DNA of 64,000 bases from Marsupella aquatica (taxonomy: Eukaryota; Marchantiophyta): NCBI GenBank assembly GCA_973895155.1, contig OZ316895.1, positions 16,306,001 to 16,370,000 on the forward strand, in the 5' to 3' direction. Shown here piece by piece: positions 46,640 through 58,900 of the stretch. Numbering within the stretch: the stretch's first letter is position 1; every line of letters begins with the position of its first letter. The notes under the pieces were generated by a model. It was not told the DNA's origin and did not search any database. It saw nothing but the letters and a program-made list of their open reading frames with translations. Both the position numbers and the translations under genes were made by a program.

Positions 46640-48175
46640 GCGGACCTAGCCACCGAGTGCCCTCATAAATCCCAGCACTCACGCCTAAGTGCCCCTGGTG
46701 CCCGAACGCCTCCACGGAATACCTCGAGCAAGCACCCTAGTGCCCCTTGCACCGCCAGCGGCCCCTCCCATACAAAGCCGCACTTGCTCTACAACACGAC
46801 TGCTACTCAACGGTCCTCACTGTCTGCACAAGCAACCAAGCACCTCAGTAAGTAACCCTTTAGGTCTTAGAACTTGCCAAGTGTAGCATCCTAACTCAAG
46901 CTCAACAGACATAATTGGTAAATAGGTCAGCGATAGATCCTCCCGATGCCATAAGCCGGAACCAGAACCCACGCGCGCCCATTGTTCGTCTAGAATAGCT
47001 CCTTCCTTGGGCGCGGCCCGGGTTCCCCCTCGTACCTATCCATCACCAACTGACCGCCCTGACCCCAGGACATGCTCATGGCCCAAATAGCGTAGCTTGT
47101 CCCTACACGTCAGGACCAGAATGGCCCCGACTCTAGCAACCAACTCCCAATTTGCCTCACTGATGGTATAGGGGCTGAACACTATTGGAACTCAACCTCC
47201 ACACCTACTTGGCCTTGCCTCCCCAACGCAAGTTCCCTTGGGAGACTGAACGCGGCTTGGCTACTGTTCGGCAGGATTTGGCAAGCGAGCGAGTTAACAC
47301 CAGCAAACCCTGAGAATCCATGGTGCCCCAAGACCCAGTTGAGCTTAGGAGTGCGTAGCCCTTCTCGAGAGTTTTCCAATGCACCCAAGAAGTCCTCCAA
47401 TGGACTTCCCGTTGGGAAAATATCACCGTTTCCGTTTGACAGTTTCCCTTAGTGTCGTGACCGCCGCGGTTCACGACTTCGGCTCGCCCTTAGCCCCCAG
47501 GGAGACACCACTCCCCTCATATATGCTTCTGGAGACCTGCCACCCCCAGAGCAGCTTTGGTCCCTAAACATTTGGCCCCCAACCCGGATCCTATCGCGCA
47601 TAATGGGCGCGCCACCAACTAGCAACGCCCATAACTTTCTCGTTAGGCATCCGCAAGCGGAGTGCCTTTGCCCGTTGTGATCGGGCCGACCCAGTGCTCA
47701 TGCCTAGGTCCTCAGGTCTCATCTCCGCTCGGGGCCTCTGATCAGCCCAACCCGGATCGGGCCATAACTTGCGCCCCAAGCGTCTGTTGCCTATGGCGTC
47801 AATTCCATGGGCCTCGGGCCCAAGAGGAGCTCACACTGAAGCCCTGAGAACTCAAAGTCCATCCGGAGGTTAGGACGATCTTCCTTGAGCCCGACCTATT
47901 TCCCTTTGACTCGACCAGCTCTCAGCTAGTCCAAGTCCTTAGTGTGTGTCACTAGCTTGGCTCCTTGCCTTCGCTAGCGCCATGTCTCGTTGCCCACAAG
48001 TCTCCCCATGCTAAGTCCTCCCCGGATGGCCTATCCGGGCCTGGAACATAAGGGAGCTCGACGTCGGAGTCAACGACGCCGGAGCTAAGTGTTAAGGTAG
48101 TCGAGTTCCGCAACTCATAATCATAGGTGGTCATGTACGTAGGACTCATACAACAAGACACTTCGTTTTGATATA
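46640..48175. other. GC-rich island, origin unknown
   Basis: About 1.5 kb is much richer in G+C than the AT-rich DNA on either side, with abrupt edges. Open frames are short on both strands and none has a recognisable domain. The base composition suggests foreign origin in the sense of a degenerate transposon body or LTR, but I find no termini, primer-binding site or protein motif to prove it. Confidence 0.45.
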
Positions 48176-48203
48176 ACACTTAAAAATATTTCCAAAATAC
48201 TTC

Positions 48204-48285
48204 TCTCTCATTGGATTTAAGAATTGCTATAGGGAGCAAGGACTTGTCTCTCATTGAATTTAAGAATTGTTATAAGGAGATGGGG
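48204..48285. repeat. 43-bp tandem duplication
   Basis: TCTCTCATTG(G/A)ATTTAAG followed by AATTG(C/T)TATA(G/A)GGAG starts at 48204 and again at 48247. Confidence 0.75.
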
Positions 48286-49926
48286 TCCACTATCTAATTC
48301 ACCAATATATTAGTGAAATCTAGCAAGAAAACAGCCTGGGAAAACAAGACAGACATCTTTTGGAATTTTGTAAGTTGATCTCTCTCAATTAAATCAACCT
48401 ATATGTCCAAGCTTAAAGCCATTTACTTTTTCATTTTGGACAATGATCAAATATCCACTTTCAAATTCCAAACAACCACATTAGATGATAAGGGAGTACG
48501 TAATAGGACACCAATTAAAATTTTCCAATGTTATCTAAATTTAGTTTGAGTATTCTAATGTTGGCATAAAGGAAAATGATACCGCCATATAGAATCAATT
48601 ATGTGCTAATGGATACAACTAGGAAACAAAAAACAGGGAGTTCTATTCTATAAGGAAACCCAAAAATGGGCATTTTAAGGCTGGAGACAGACATGGTATC
48701 AAAGAGTTTCCTACATCTCTAAACCCTCTCCAAAAGGGCCTTGTAAAAGGCCCATTATGTGTAGGAAAAAGTACTCCCATGAGGGCATTCTCCAAAACAC
48801 GCTGAGAGCTTTGAAACCGGGTCCATAACTAGGAGAACTCATAATAGGGAGGGTGGCACGCTTTAAGCATTGGTGATAATCCCAGACTACGTTAGAAGAT
48901 AAAACTCCTGACAAAAACTGTGGTTAAGAACTACTGTATGTAAAATAGAAAATATCTACAGTAGTGGGCTGGCCAGGATTGCTGCATGCAGTCATGGTTG
49001 TCGGATTGCCTTTATGATTTAATTTGAGGTTATTAAAATGGGCAGTGACTTCATGAGTGACCTCGTTGCTAGCTCGCTGGTATTTTGCAAGTCTTTCTAC
49101 GTAGTGTGAGACTCAGAATAAACTCGCAGGGACTCACCTACAAAACATTAAAAACTACAATAAGCACTCCAGCTTCTTTTGCAGTGGTAGTTTTAGTGGG
49201 GGTGGTTTTAGTGGTGGTCCAAAAAAACCTTGGAAGGAATCAAAACAAGGAGGAGACACAAAAAAAAACAGGAAAAAGGAAAGGGATGGAGGAAAGGGAT
49301 GGAGGGGAGAATCAAGTATCCTCCCACCTGTCAGGCCAGTACTTCGGACCAATTGCACAAAGTCCCAAGTGAACATGATCCGCCTATGTCAACCTTGAGT
49401 ATCCTCTTTGTGACATTTGTCAAAGACTACAAAAGGAAACTGAAATCATTTATGAGCGTGTCAAGTGGGGTATTCTTCCACATTTTCTTCTTAAGCCCAA
49501 ATGGAGCCTCATATTGGCCTATGCCCTAGTGCTTGCCATTGACCTCTTTTATGCAACAATTTCTTTTACAATTTATGTCTTTTTGTTCCTGCCATCTTTT
49601 ATGCAATGTGTTTTACACAATGAAATCCTAAACACAACAATCTCTTTTGTGGAACTATCTCTTTTGTGGGCAACAACATCGTTTATGTAAGTATCCCTTT
49701 CTCTTGTTTCTCCTGTTTATTGGGTCTCCCGCTTTGGAATGTAATTGGTAGAACTAAGGATAATATCTAGAGAAACCAAAGCAAACTAGAGAACCCAATT
49801 AAGGGGAGAAAACAAGTAAAAAACCCATGCCAAATAACAAAAGGCATCAGGCAAGGAGACAAGATCACAATAAAGGAGATCCAATATTTGCCTCAAACCT
49901 TCTGTTTCCCAATTTTATTGGGCAAT
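48286..49926. other. Intergenic, nothing recognised
   Basis: AT-rich DNA without a recognisable gene or repeat. A purine-rich tract around 49230-49320 gives a Lys/Glu-rich opening that I do not regard as coding. Confidence 0.4.
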
Positions 49927-50590
49927 CCCCTGTCCAGACCCTCATAAAAAACCCAACTTTTGGGAAAACCTTACCTACGGGTCATATCACCCACCCACCA
50001 GTTTAACTCAACTTCATCAAAATTTCAAATTTTCTCATTTTCTGAAGTGCACCTAAGCATTTGCACAGACCATTTTTTTTTGGTGTGGACACTAGTGCAC
50101 TGGCAGCCAGAGTTAGTGGTGGTAGCATTTTTGTGAACCAAAGATTTTTGAGCCACTACCTGGCCCACAACATTCTGGTCACATGAAACCTCCATCAAAC
50201 AGTTGGTTTGAGACGCCCTAATCAAGGAGTCCCAACAGGGCATCTCAAACCAGCTGTTTCCCCATTTTTGGGTCAGCGGCTACAAAAAGATTGTGTGCGT
50301 GACTCTGACCCAAACCCAACTTTTGGGCAAATTTATCCTAGTAAGGGAAATTTCAATTTGAGAGGGGACACAACATCTGCCCATGTCATTATCATTGTTT
50401 GAAGGGCGGCGACACATATGCACGGGACCTATTTTTGCTGTGGACACCAAAGAATTGACCACCTGGGTCAGTAAGCATGACATTTTTTGGGAATATAGAT
50501 TCTCAATCCTCAACCCGGGCCACAACATTCTGGTCAGATCACTGGAAACCTCTGCAGACCAGCTGGTTTGAGACGCCCTCGTAAGGAGGT
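49927..50590. repeat. Dispersed repeat family A, copies 2 and 3 with hairpin
   Basis: Two copies in direct orientation (about 49927-50219 and 50275-50576) resemble the copy at 11340-11640. Each ends with CAG(T/C)TGGTTTGAGACGCCCT. Between them the same end sequence occurs inverted, giving an inverted repeat at 50200-50219 and 50237-50256: 18 of 20 bases pair across a 17-base loop. Each unit contains 'AACCCAACTTTTGGG.AAA' and a 'TTT.TGAACC....TTTTTTG.G' type stretch. No coding capacity is visible; a MITE-like or other non-autonomous element is possible. Confidence 0.65.
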
Positions 50591-51129
50591 ATATGCTTGT
50601 TGAACCACCAAAATAAAAAGTGTTACTTGATGGGACCCTGACCTTATATCAATGTACACAACCTTGGGGGTCAATCAAGTAAAGCTTTTTACTTTGGGGG
50701 TCCATTAAGCAAATACCTCCCTTCATAAGGGAAGAAAAGAGGAAGAAAAGGCCCTTGTTAAGGTCATCTGGGTGTTGTTCACTTTTTGGGGCTTTAGATT
50801 GCTGTCACTCAAGCACTTTAAGCCATGTTTACACCTTATATAGTTAGAATGTACTTCATATGGTCTTCTGCATGCAGCACAAAGTTACTTTTGAATCCTC
50901 CATCCAAGCATGTTGGCATTAGTCAGTGGATAAGTCAGTGTTTCGAGGTACCTGCTCATTTCACTATATGAATTATTTTGCCTCTCGTATGGTCTCCCTG
51001 CATACACGGGTTGACATGCAGTAGACAAAATATCTTGTAATGAAAACCAGTAATCCTTGAACTGTATACATAATATGGGGGAGAAAATAAGAGGAAAACC
51101 CCGGGTAGTCAAAAGTAAAGCCCCCATCG

Positions 51130-51745
51130 ATTTCCAAAGCTAGGATGGACTGACTCAGAACATCAATATCTGCTCGGATAGCATTCTTTACAGTTTTGAC
51201 TCATATGTGACTTGTAAACTGGCTCCTGACTGTTTGCACGGTGGTCACTCGTGGCTCACACAAACTACTCAGGGTGACCTTCACAAAAGTGAAGCGTCCT
51301 TTCTCAAAATGGTAAGTTGGTGCTCATGCCCAAGTACTGAGGGAATTCTTCACAAAATTGAACTGTCCATTGGCGGTTAGTATATTTATAATATTTGACT
51401 ATCTTTGCACTCATCAGCAATGGAACAAATTGTTTCAGAAAAAAATGAAACTTTGTCAGATAATAAATTGGACATCAAAGAACATGTTGCAAAATTTTGA
51501 GCTGAAATAGAGATCCAAAAGCTGTCCAAATAAATGCACAAGTTTTCTGAAAACTAGCATTTGACAGTTGGTCGAGACACCTACTTAGAATAACTTCTCG
51601 GGGCATCCTTCTCAAAAGTGAAGCGTCCTTCTAACAATAGGACAACAATGTATATTTTGGGTCTAAATTGAGGCCTTGTGTGTCACAGTCCATGGGGATG
51701 GGCAAGGCAAAACAAACCCCTCTGTCCATCTGGGCTTAACTTCCC
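51130..51745. repeat. Dispersed repeat family B, copy 2
   Basis: The ordered blocks shared with 3735-4625 are listed under that entry. Within this copy a phrase 'TCACAAAAGTGAAGCGTCCTT' is itself repeated (near 51280 and 51610). Confidence 0.5.
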
Positions 51746-51758
51746 CCTGATAGTCCTT

Positions 51759-51960
51759 AGTTAATTAACTGTACACAAAATAAGGGGGAGAAAATAGGTG
51801 AAGAACCCCCCATGAAGAAGTGGGTTAATTAGTTAACAGTATACATAGTAAGGGGGAGAAAATAGAGGAAGAACCCCCCACGAAGAAGTGGGTTAGTTAA
51901 CTGAATATATTAGTAAGGGGGAGAGAAGAATAGAGGAAGAAGCCACCATGAAGAAGCGTC
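51759..51960. repeat. 65-68 bp tandem repeat upstream of the kinase gene
   Basis: Three head-to-tail copies of a unit with AGTTAACTG, TAAGGGGGAGA (at 51781, 51849 and 51914) and GAAGAACCCCCCATGAAGAAG occur. A fourth, degenerate copy lies near 51064-51110. The third copy runs into non-repetitive sequence about 1 kb before the kinase start codon. Confidence 0.85.
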
Positions 51961-52733
51961 GTCCACTTCGACTGTGCGCCGTCGGTTCAGTCGTTCGTCT
52001 TTCGGTCGTATTTATTCTGTACTCTGTACTCCCAAGTCTCCACTTCTCCACTTCTCCACTTCTCTGCTCTGCTCTGCTCTGCTCCAGTCTGAAGTACTGT
52101 ACAGTAGTTCTTCAGTCGGGTACTCGGGTCCGGGGTCCCCGAGGAATGTCGCGGTCCTCCTGTACTCCGGAGTACCGTAGCGTACTCTGCTCCAGAACAC
52201 GCTCGTGGCTTCGTGCGGGTCCCAGTGTGAGCTGTTCTCCTCATTGTACGCACCTCATTACCTCTCGACTCCGTTGAAATTAAAATTGTCCATTCTGCCC
52301 TTGTGAGTCCTGACTTGTGAAGCTTCGAGCCTGCCACTGAGCTGAGTTAGTGAGTGTGAGGGAGTGAGTGACTTGTGAAGCTTCGAGTCTGTGATCGAAT
52401 GAGATAATTAATAGAGGTCTGCAGGTTGATGAGCGCCAGGACAAGGCACAGGGATTTCAGAAACGGGTCGTGTGAATCGTCCTCTTGTGGACTCTTCCCC
52501 TGGAGCGATGGCAATCACTTGACGAGCTGTGAGTGCTAGAAGCACCAGCTGAAGAGAGGAGAGATGCTTGGCCTCTTGATTTTGTGGATTGGAGCTTAAC
52601 GCAGCTTTTGAGATTACGGGCCGAATTCTGCAGCTGGAACCGATCAATCAGGATCGTTCTTACAGAACGGGTGAACGAGGATGAGATTTTGAGGGCGTGC
52701 GGACCGACCTACAGTGATTTTGTAGTATCGAGC
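51961..52733 (+). other. Probable promoter/leader region of the kinase gene
   Basis: GC-richer than the DNA to its left. It contains a CACTTCTC triplication and a (TCTGC)n pentamer tract at about 52055-52085. No TATA box or other defined element can be assigned with confidence. Short open frames on both strands look like chance. Confidence 0.4.
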
Positions 52734-52861
52734 GGGACTTCAACTTTCACCGCAAGTCTGGAGTGTACTTGCAGATTTGACGAGTTAGGGCAATGAGCGT
52801 GGTTGGAGAAAGGGTGGAAGGAAACATGGAACTGGGGAATTTTTAAAGCAGTCTGAATTGG
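52734..52861 (+). repeat. 128-bp block shared with 17649-17776 (copy 2)
   Basis: Ungapped homologue of the block upstream of the TOM2B-like gene, with the conserved cores TTTGACGAGTTAGGGCA and AAGCAGTCTGAATTGG. It ends 96 bp before the kinase ATG at 52958, so it probably lies in the transcribed leader or core promoter. Confidence 0.75.
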
Positions 52862-52957
52862 GTACTGTGGAACCAGATTGGGAGGCAGGTAGCGAGGAGG
52901 GGCTTAAGATGCTGTGAATGAGTGCTTGAAATGAAATGAGATAGCAAGTGGTTGAAT

Positions 52958-55900
52958 ATGGCGTCTCCGGGGCACAGCAATGAGTCGTCTGGAGGAAGTT
53001 TGGTCAACAGATTGGGGACCCCGTCGTCGGACATATTCTCCACTGTGGTCTTCAAGTCGGAAGAGGTTTCCCCGTATGGCACGGTGGTCCGCAATCCCTC
53101 AGCCTCGTCCTCAGATGATGCATTCTCCACCATGGTGGTGCATAAGGTGGATGAGAGCTTTCACAGGAGAGGAGATAGGAGTAATCCCGCGGCCGGGAGC
53201 AGCGGAGGTACACTGAGGCAGCAGCAGCGGAGCAATTCCAATTCCCGTGCCGCTGGCGGCCCTCCTGGGGAACCGTCGATCTTATGGGAGGCTCAGCAGC
53301 GCAAGCCTTCTGTAGTTGCACCACCTGCCAACGAAGCGAGGGAGAGAGCTCGCCAGCGGAACCTCAGGGGGCCGGTCCATGAGACGGTCACTGTGGAAGA
53401 TCCGTCCCTCAAGTACGATCTTCTAAACGAGCTCGGTATGTGTAATCTTATTTGTGCACTACTTTTTTAGCCGTCCAAAAATCACTACCACTGCTCACAT
53501 TGCGACAGAGGGTCTGCTCCAAAGTTGTCGGTCATCCCATCTAATCCCAAATCATAAACAAAAGCCGAATCATAAATGAAACCAGGAAGGTGGAAAATGC
53601 AAGATACGATTTTTGAGAAAGGTTTATGCTTTAGTGCTCTCTGAGCCAGCTTTGCATCCTTACGAGTGCTTCGTTTTCTAGGGAAGGGTTCTTATGGTGC
53701 AGTTTACAAAGCAAGGGATAGGAGGACATCGGAGTTGGTGGCAGTAAAAGTCATTTCTCTGTGTGAAGGAGTAAGCTGCCCCTCCTGAAAAGCTTTGTCA
53801 AACTACTATCTGACTTATGACTCAATATTTGTTAGGTGCAACTGTACTGCAAGGAAACGGTCTATCTGTCAGCGGGGGTTTTTGTCGTATGGGCTTCAGT
53901 GAATTTCACTCTTGCACAAGATGGACTCGATGATCATGAATGTTAGAATAGTATCAGGGTCCCTTAGCTGATCACATCTTTTGTTTGAGCTTAAGATACA
54001 GTGTAAGCATTGGTGTGTGTGTCTCAGCTTGATCTGTCAGTGCAGGAGGAGGGTTATGAAGAGATCCGGGGAGAAATTGAAATGTTGCAACAATGCAATC
54101 ACCCAAATGTAGTTCGATATCTTGGTAGCTATCAAGGGGAAGACTATCTTTGGGTATGCCGGACCTTTCTCGTGCTCGTCACTTGCATGCTTTCACCTTT
54201 CCAACTCTTCTGGCGGATGATTGCAATTAAGGCCGTTACGTTTGCCAATGACTTTCATCGAAAGGACAGTAAAGCTATCAAGGATCTACTTATCGGAGAA
54301 AAACCTTCCACCTCGCGAAACGTTACCACTAATGTCGTCGCTTCTAATCACCCATTTAATAGTTTAGCGCCAGTTCTTCCGAATGATGGCAGACTCGTAC
54401 CCAGTAGACGAGCAATATCTATTGACATCTCGTACTGCTTTAGATTCCCCTATAACTAGGGCTTCGTTGTTTGACATCCTTGACCCTATAATAAGTAAAA
54501 TTTGAAAATTTTCGGGCTTGCACATGTGAATATTGTACAATTGCTACGTCTATGCGCAGATAGTGATGGAGTATTGTGGGGGTGGCAGTGTGGCAGACCT
54601 GATGAGTGTAACTGATGAAGCACTCGAGGAGCACCAAATTGGCTACATTTGTAAAGAATCTTTGAAGGTTTGTACCAATTTCTTTTGGTTTTTAAATTAT
54701 TTGAAGAGGAGACTGAAATGCACAAGGAAAAGTTTAGTCGAATGCAAGGCTCACCCCCTGCCCAAAACTGTCACGCAGTTCATCAGTTTTCCGAGAATGT
54801 TCTTGAATACTGCAGACCTGGACTTTGCCGTTGAAATCAGATATTGAAAGCGTCATTCAACAGTTCTGATGCGGACCGTTCTGGCTTGACATGTTGGTCT
54901 AGTCTCTGTTTTAATCGTGGGAAATTCTAGCAATGGGTGCCTTCCATGCATTTCTATAGATTGTTAAGAACTCGTCCATCCACTGGACTGTCGTTGACCG
55001 TAGGGACCAGCTAGCCCAAATCTCACGCGAAACAAGCGCCTTCTTACATTTGACTACTCTACAAATATTTTTTAAGTGGTCGTCAAAGACAAGGACACCC
55101 TCCTTCCTAGGATTGCAGATCTGCAATTTAAGTCATCTCATCAGGAACTTTGGTTGACTTGAGCAGGGATTGGCCTACCTCCATTCGATATTTAAGGTCC
55201 ACAGAGACATAAAAGGAGGAAACATTCTGTTGACAGAGCAAGGAGAAGTCAAACTTGGTAAGAATTTTGAATTATATGACTTTGGCACAAGTGGAGTCAG
55301 TCAGTCATCATCTCTGCACCGAGATTCGGATCAATTAGTTTTGGACCTTCCTTACTTTTCTCCTGTTGTATGATGCAAGTCTTCATCCTTAAGGAACACT
55401 TGCCTTCAATTGGGCGTGAAGGGATGTTGCATTAGGGTCACACTATATCATGAACTTATCTTGAATGCTCATCTTGAAATGCAAAGGTGGTTTGAAAGTT
55501 ACAGGCGGGAAGTCAGCGTTTGCTTACGTCTCCTCGAGAAGTCAATTGAAATGATCTGTGTCGATTGGATTATGTCAGTGTTTTACTTAATTTATCGAGT
55601 GAAATGACAGGTGACTTTGGTGTGGCCGCACAGCTCACGAGGACAATGTCCAAGCGTAATACGGTGAGTCACAGCCTGGCAATTGATACTCTGTTAAGCT
55701 TCTTATATGTGGTGTGGTACAGATCTGGAATTTATATTTAGCGACCCAAGTTATTGTTTTTACATTTTCACATTGTTAGATTCTTTTTCCAATACTTCTC
55801 AGAAACATTTCTTTCTAATTGCTGAATGTCTGCAGTTTATTGGCACACCTCACTGGATGGCACCGGAAGTTATACAAGAAAGCCGATATGATGGCAAGGT

Positions 55901-58900
55901 ATGGAGACCATGAAATACTTTTCCGAGTGATTCTCGATACCCTGACCTAGAGTTTACTGTGGTGTGCATCTCACCCATTAGTGTATGTTTAAGACTTACA
56001 AATATGGTTCGGTAGTCTGCTGCAAATCATAGTTTGCTGCAAATTTTCAATTTGTGCTTTCGAAGTGTGGCAATAAAAGTAACAATACTTATTCTCTTGG
56101 CTCTTGTCCATTTAAATCCTATCATGTTTCTCAGAAGGGGATGACTTTCCCTGAGGGATGGAAAAGCAATCGCTCTCTGTCACTAGAATCTTTCGCTGTT
56201 ATAAGATTCTTGGACTCTCTTTGTGACATGCAGGTCGATGTCTGGGCCCTAGGAGTGTCTGCAATTGAGATGGCAGAGGTGAGCTGAATGATGCGTCTTT
56301 TGAAAGCTGTTCCCTTTTTCTATGTGGGTACAGTAATGTTGCTCTGATTCAGATGCCAACACCAAGAAAGTATCTCATAAAGAGGCCTTTCGCATCAGCA
56401 ATGTCCGTTGGTATAGCAGTACTTTCTGGATGCTAATTCAGGCTCGAATGCAAAGAATGTCAAAGCCGCTCTGGAGTGTCTATTCTCAATTGCTGTGGTG
56501 GCTTGTATTGTCAGACAGTCGGAAGAAAATCCCATGTGCAAAGGAGTAGCAGTGGGATTTGCCGTCTCCTTTGGATCCATTGTCCTGGTGTTTGCTTTGA
56601 ACCTATGTGGCAGTCCAATTCTTAACAGTTTATGTATGGTGTTTGTGCAGGGACTTCCACCGCGGTCGAATGTCCACCCTATGCGGGTAAGGTTCCACAG
56701 AAGCCATGAAAGGGTCCATTATTTCAATTTAACGACAAGTTTTGTCTTAAATTTCCTTTGCATGTCCAGTATTTTCAATGGACAAAGAATCCCTGGTGGT
56801 TGCTTATCTCGTTATGAAGAAAGAAGGTGATGAAAGTTACAGTTAGGTCAGATTTTCTCGTGGCCCTTGGCGGCGGTCGAAAACGCGATGGTTCTTCGTT
56901 GCCGTACACCAGTTCATACCTTGAGTGTACCATTTGTTCTTCCTTTGCAGGTGCTGTTCATGATTTCCAGAGAGCCTGCACCAATGCTGGAGGATAAGGA
57001 AAAGTGGTATGTCCTAGTTAATTGTTCATTTTCAGCATTTAATCTCCAATCTCCTTCTTCGTTAATCCACTGGCTGATCATGGGTTGTTACTGCCGACAT
57101 CTGTGACTGCTTCTAGTTATCAGGTTCCATGGAAGCGATTCATTGCCAGTTCCATAGGGTCGTCGCTCTTGAGGACATAGCAACCATTAATAGTTCTCCA
57201 GTTGGTTTGGAGTCACCAAGCATATCTAAAATCCTTACCGATGTTGATGTGATGAATACGCGAAGGTCACTGGTATTTCACGACTTCGTAGCGAAGTGTC
57301 TTACTAAAGAGCCAAGAGTGCGACCGACAGCGACTGTGATGCTGGAAGTGAGTATTTCAATTGCTGCACCCCTTCGGGTATTTTCTAATTAATATTGTAA
57401 TTATTTTATTTTCAGTTACTCCTAGCTAACGGGCATTGGTTCAGAACGGGCCTGAGAATATGAGAACTCATTGCTTCACGGTTATGCGGGTTGGTACGAA
57501 GGGGAAAAACTTTCAGACTGGTATTAAATAGGCTTTTCATAAACTAAATCAATAAGGGAAATATGAAACACTCTGCTATTGCAAGGAAAATTTATACAAC
57601 TTCAAAGATTTTGACTCATCCACATGTTCATGCTTTGTTGTTTGATCTTCGTTTGTGCAGCATAAATTCATCGAACGATGCAAGGGTTCAGCAAGGTCAA
57701 TGTTGCCAAGAATTGAGAAGGCAAGGGTCGTCAAAGCCGAAATGGTATCTCAGGCCCTTGCCTACAATCAAGAACAAGGATCGGCTTCATCTGGTGGTGG
57801 GGTAAGTTATACATTCTCGGCCCACAAGTGAAGACTTGAAACGCTTCCCTCATCCAAAAGTTTGAGGTTACCATGGAGTGGCTGGCTCTTTCTTGAAGTC
57901 TCACTGGTTGTTAAGGATATAAGGTCCTGGATTTCTTGTTTTGGTCTTTTATCCTCACTGACAATCCATTCACGGTGGTTTATTTCAGCAATGGTCTTGG
58001 GAGAAAGGACAAACGGTGAAGATGCACGAGTCGTTTGGAGGAACCATGCTTGTTAGACCTGATGCAGATACCCTCCGAACTGCTGTCTCTCGAGATTCAT
58101 CTGAGCAAGGAGGTAAAGGAGACATCTTTCCCTGCTCTGTCAAGTCAGTAGGTTTTCCTTGACTGGATTCCGCTGTGGCTATATAAGGGAGAGATATATA
58201 AGTGCCTTAGCGTCTGAAGCTGAATGCCAGAATCTTCATCTTTCTGTTTTTCTAGTGGCTAATTTGTACAAGTTTTTGTTTTTCTCAGTAAATTAAGTGA
58301 CCTGTTTTTGATTGTCAGCTGAAATTGGTGTGGGTTACCTCTCTCGTTTACAGATGGTGAGTTTGGAACCATCGTAGTGCATGAAACTAGCTCCAACTTG
58401 TTGAATAAGGCCCGAGAACTATATGGTGGAAATGATTTACGCACATCGGAATCAAATGACGGCATTCAAGCCCCAAGCGACGATATTAGTCCGGAACTGT
58501 CTCCCATTGAGACCCCTGAGGAAAGGTGAGGTTCTAATGAAATCTGCATTTGCTTGTAGTCAGCCCGCTGCTTCGTCTACTTTAATTGTCTTGTCTGGTG
58601 ATGACATTTCGAAGGGAACACTCGTTTGGTTGCTTCAGTATTCCTCACTTATGTTTGGTTGCATCAGTATTGGGTTCCAGTCAACAATAAGAAGCCGAGC
58701 ATCCACCATTGGAGGGAGTCTTCGTTTAAATCAGCCTGATCCAGGCTTGCATTCTTCATCTGCTTCACCGTTACAGTCCTCCGTGCACACAATGAAACGA
58801 AGCCCGGGAGATGGAGCAACTGGGACACAAGCAACTGCTGCAGGAACGCCCAAAGGCTCAGCGACTATCACTAGGCAGTTTTCTTTGCAGGATAAGGTGA

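Noticed and set aside
47952-48179. Possible gene fragment in the GC-rich island
   Set aside because: 75 codons of Asp/Ser/Pro-rich sequence with no family match; frames are short throughout the island.
54010-54459. 149-codon plus-strand frame
   Set aside because: It is exon 3 of the kinase read through into intron 3. The kinase sequence resumes at 54560 with the conserved hinge [10 protein letters not shown].
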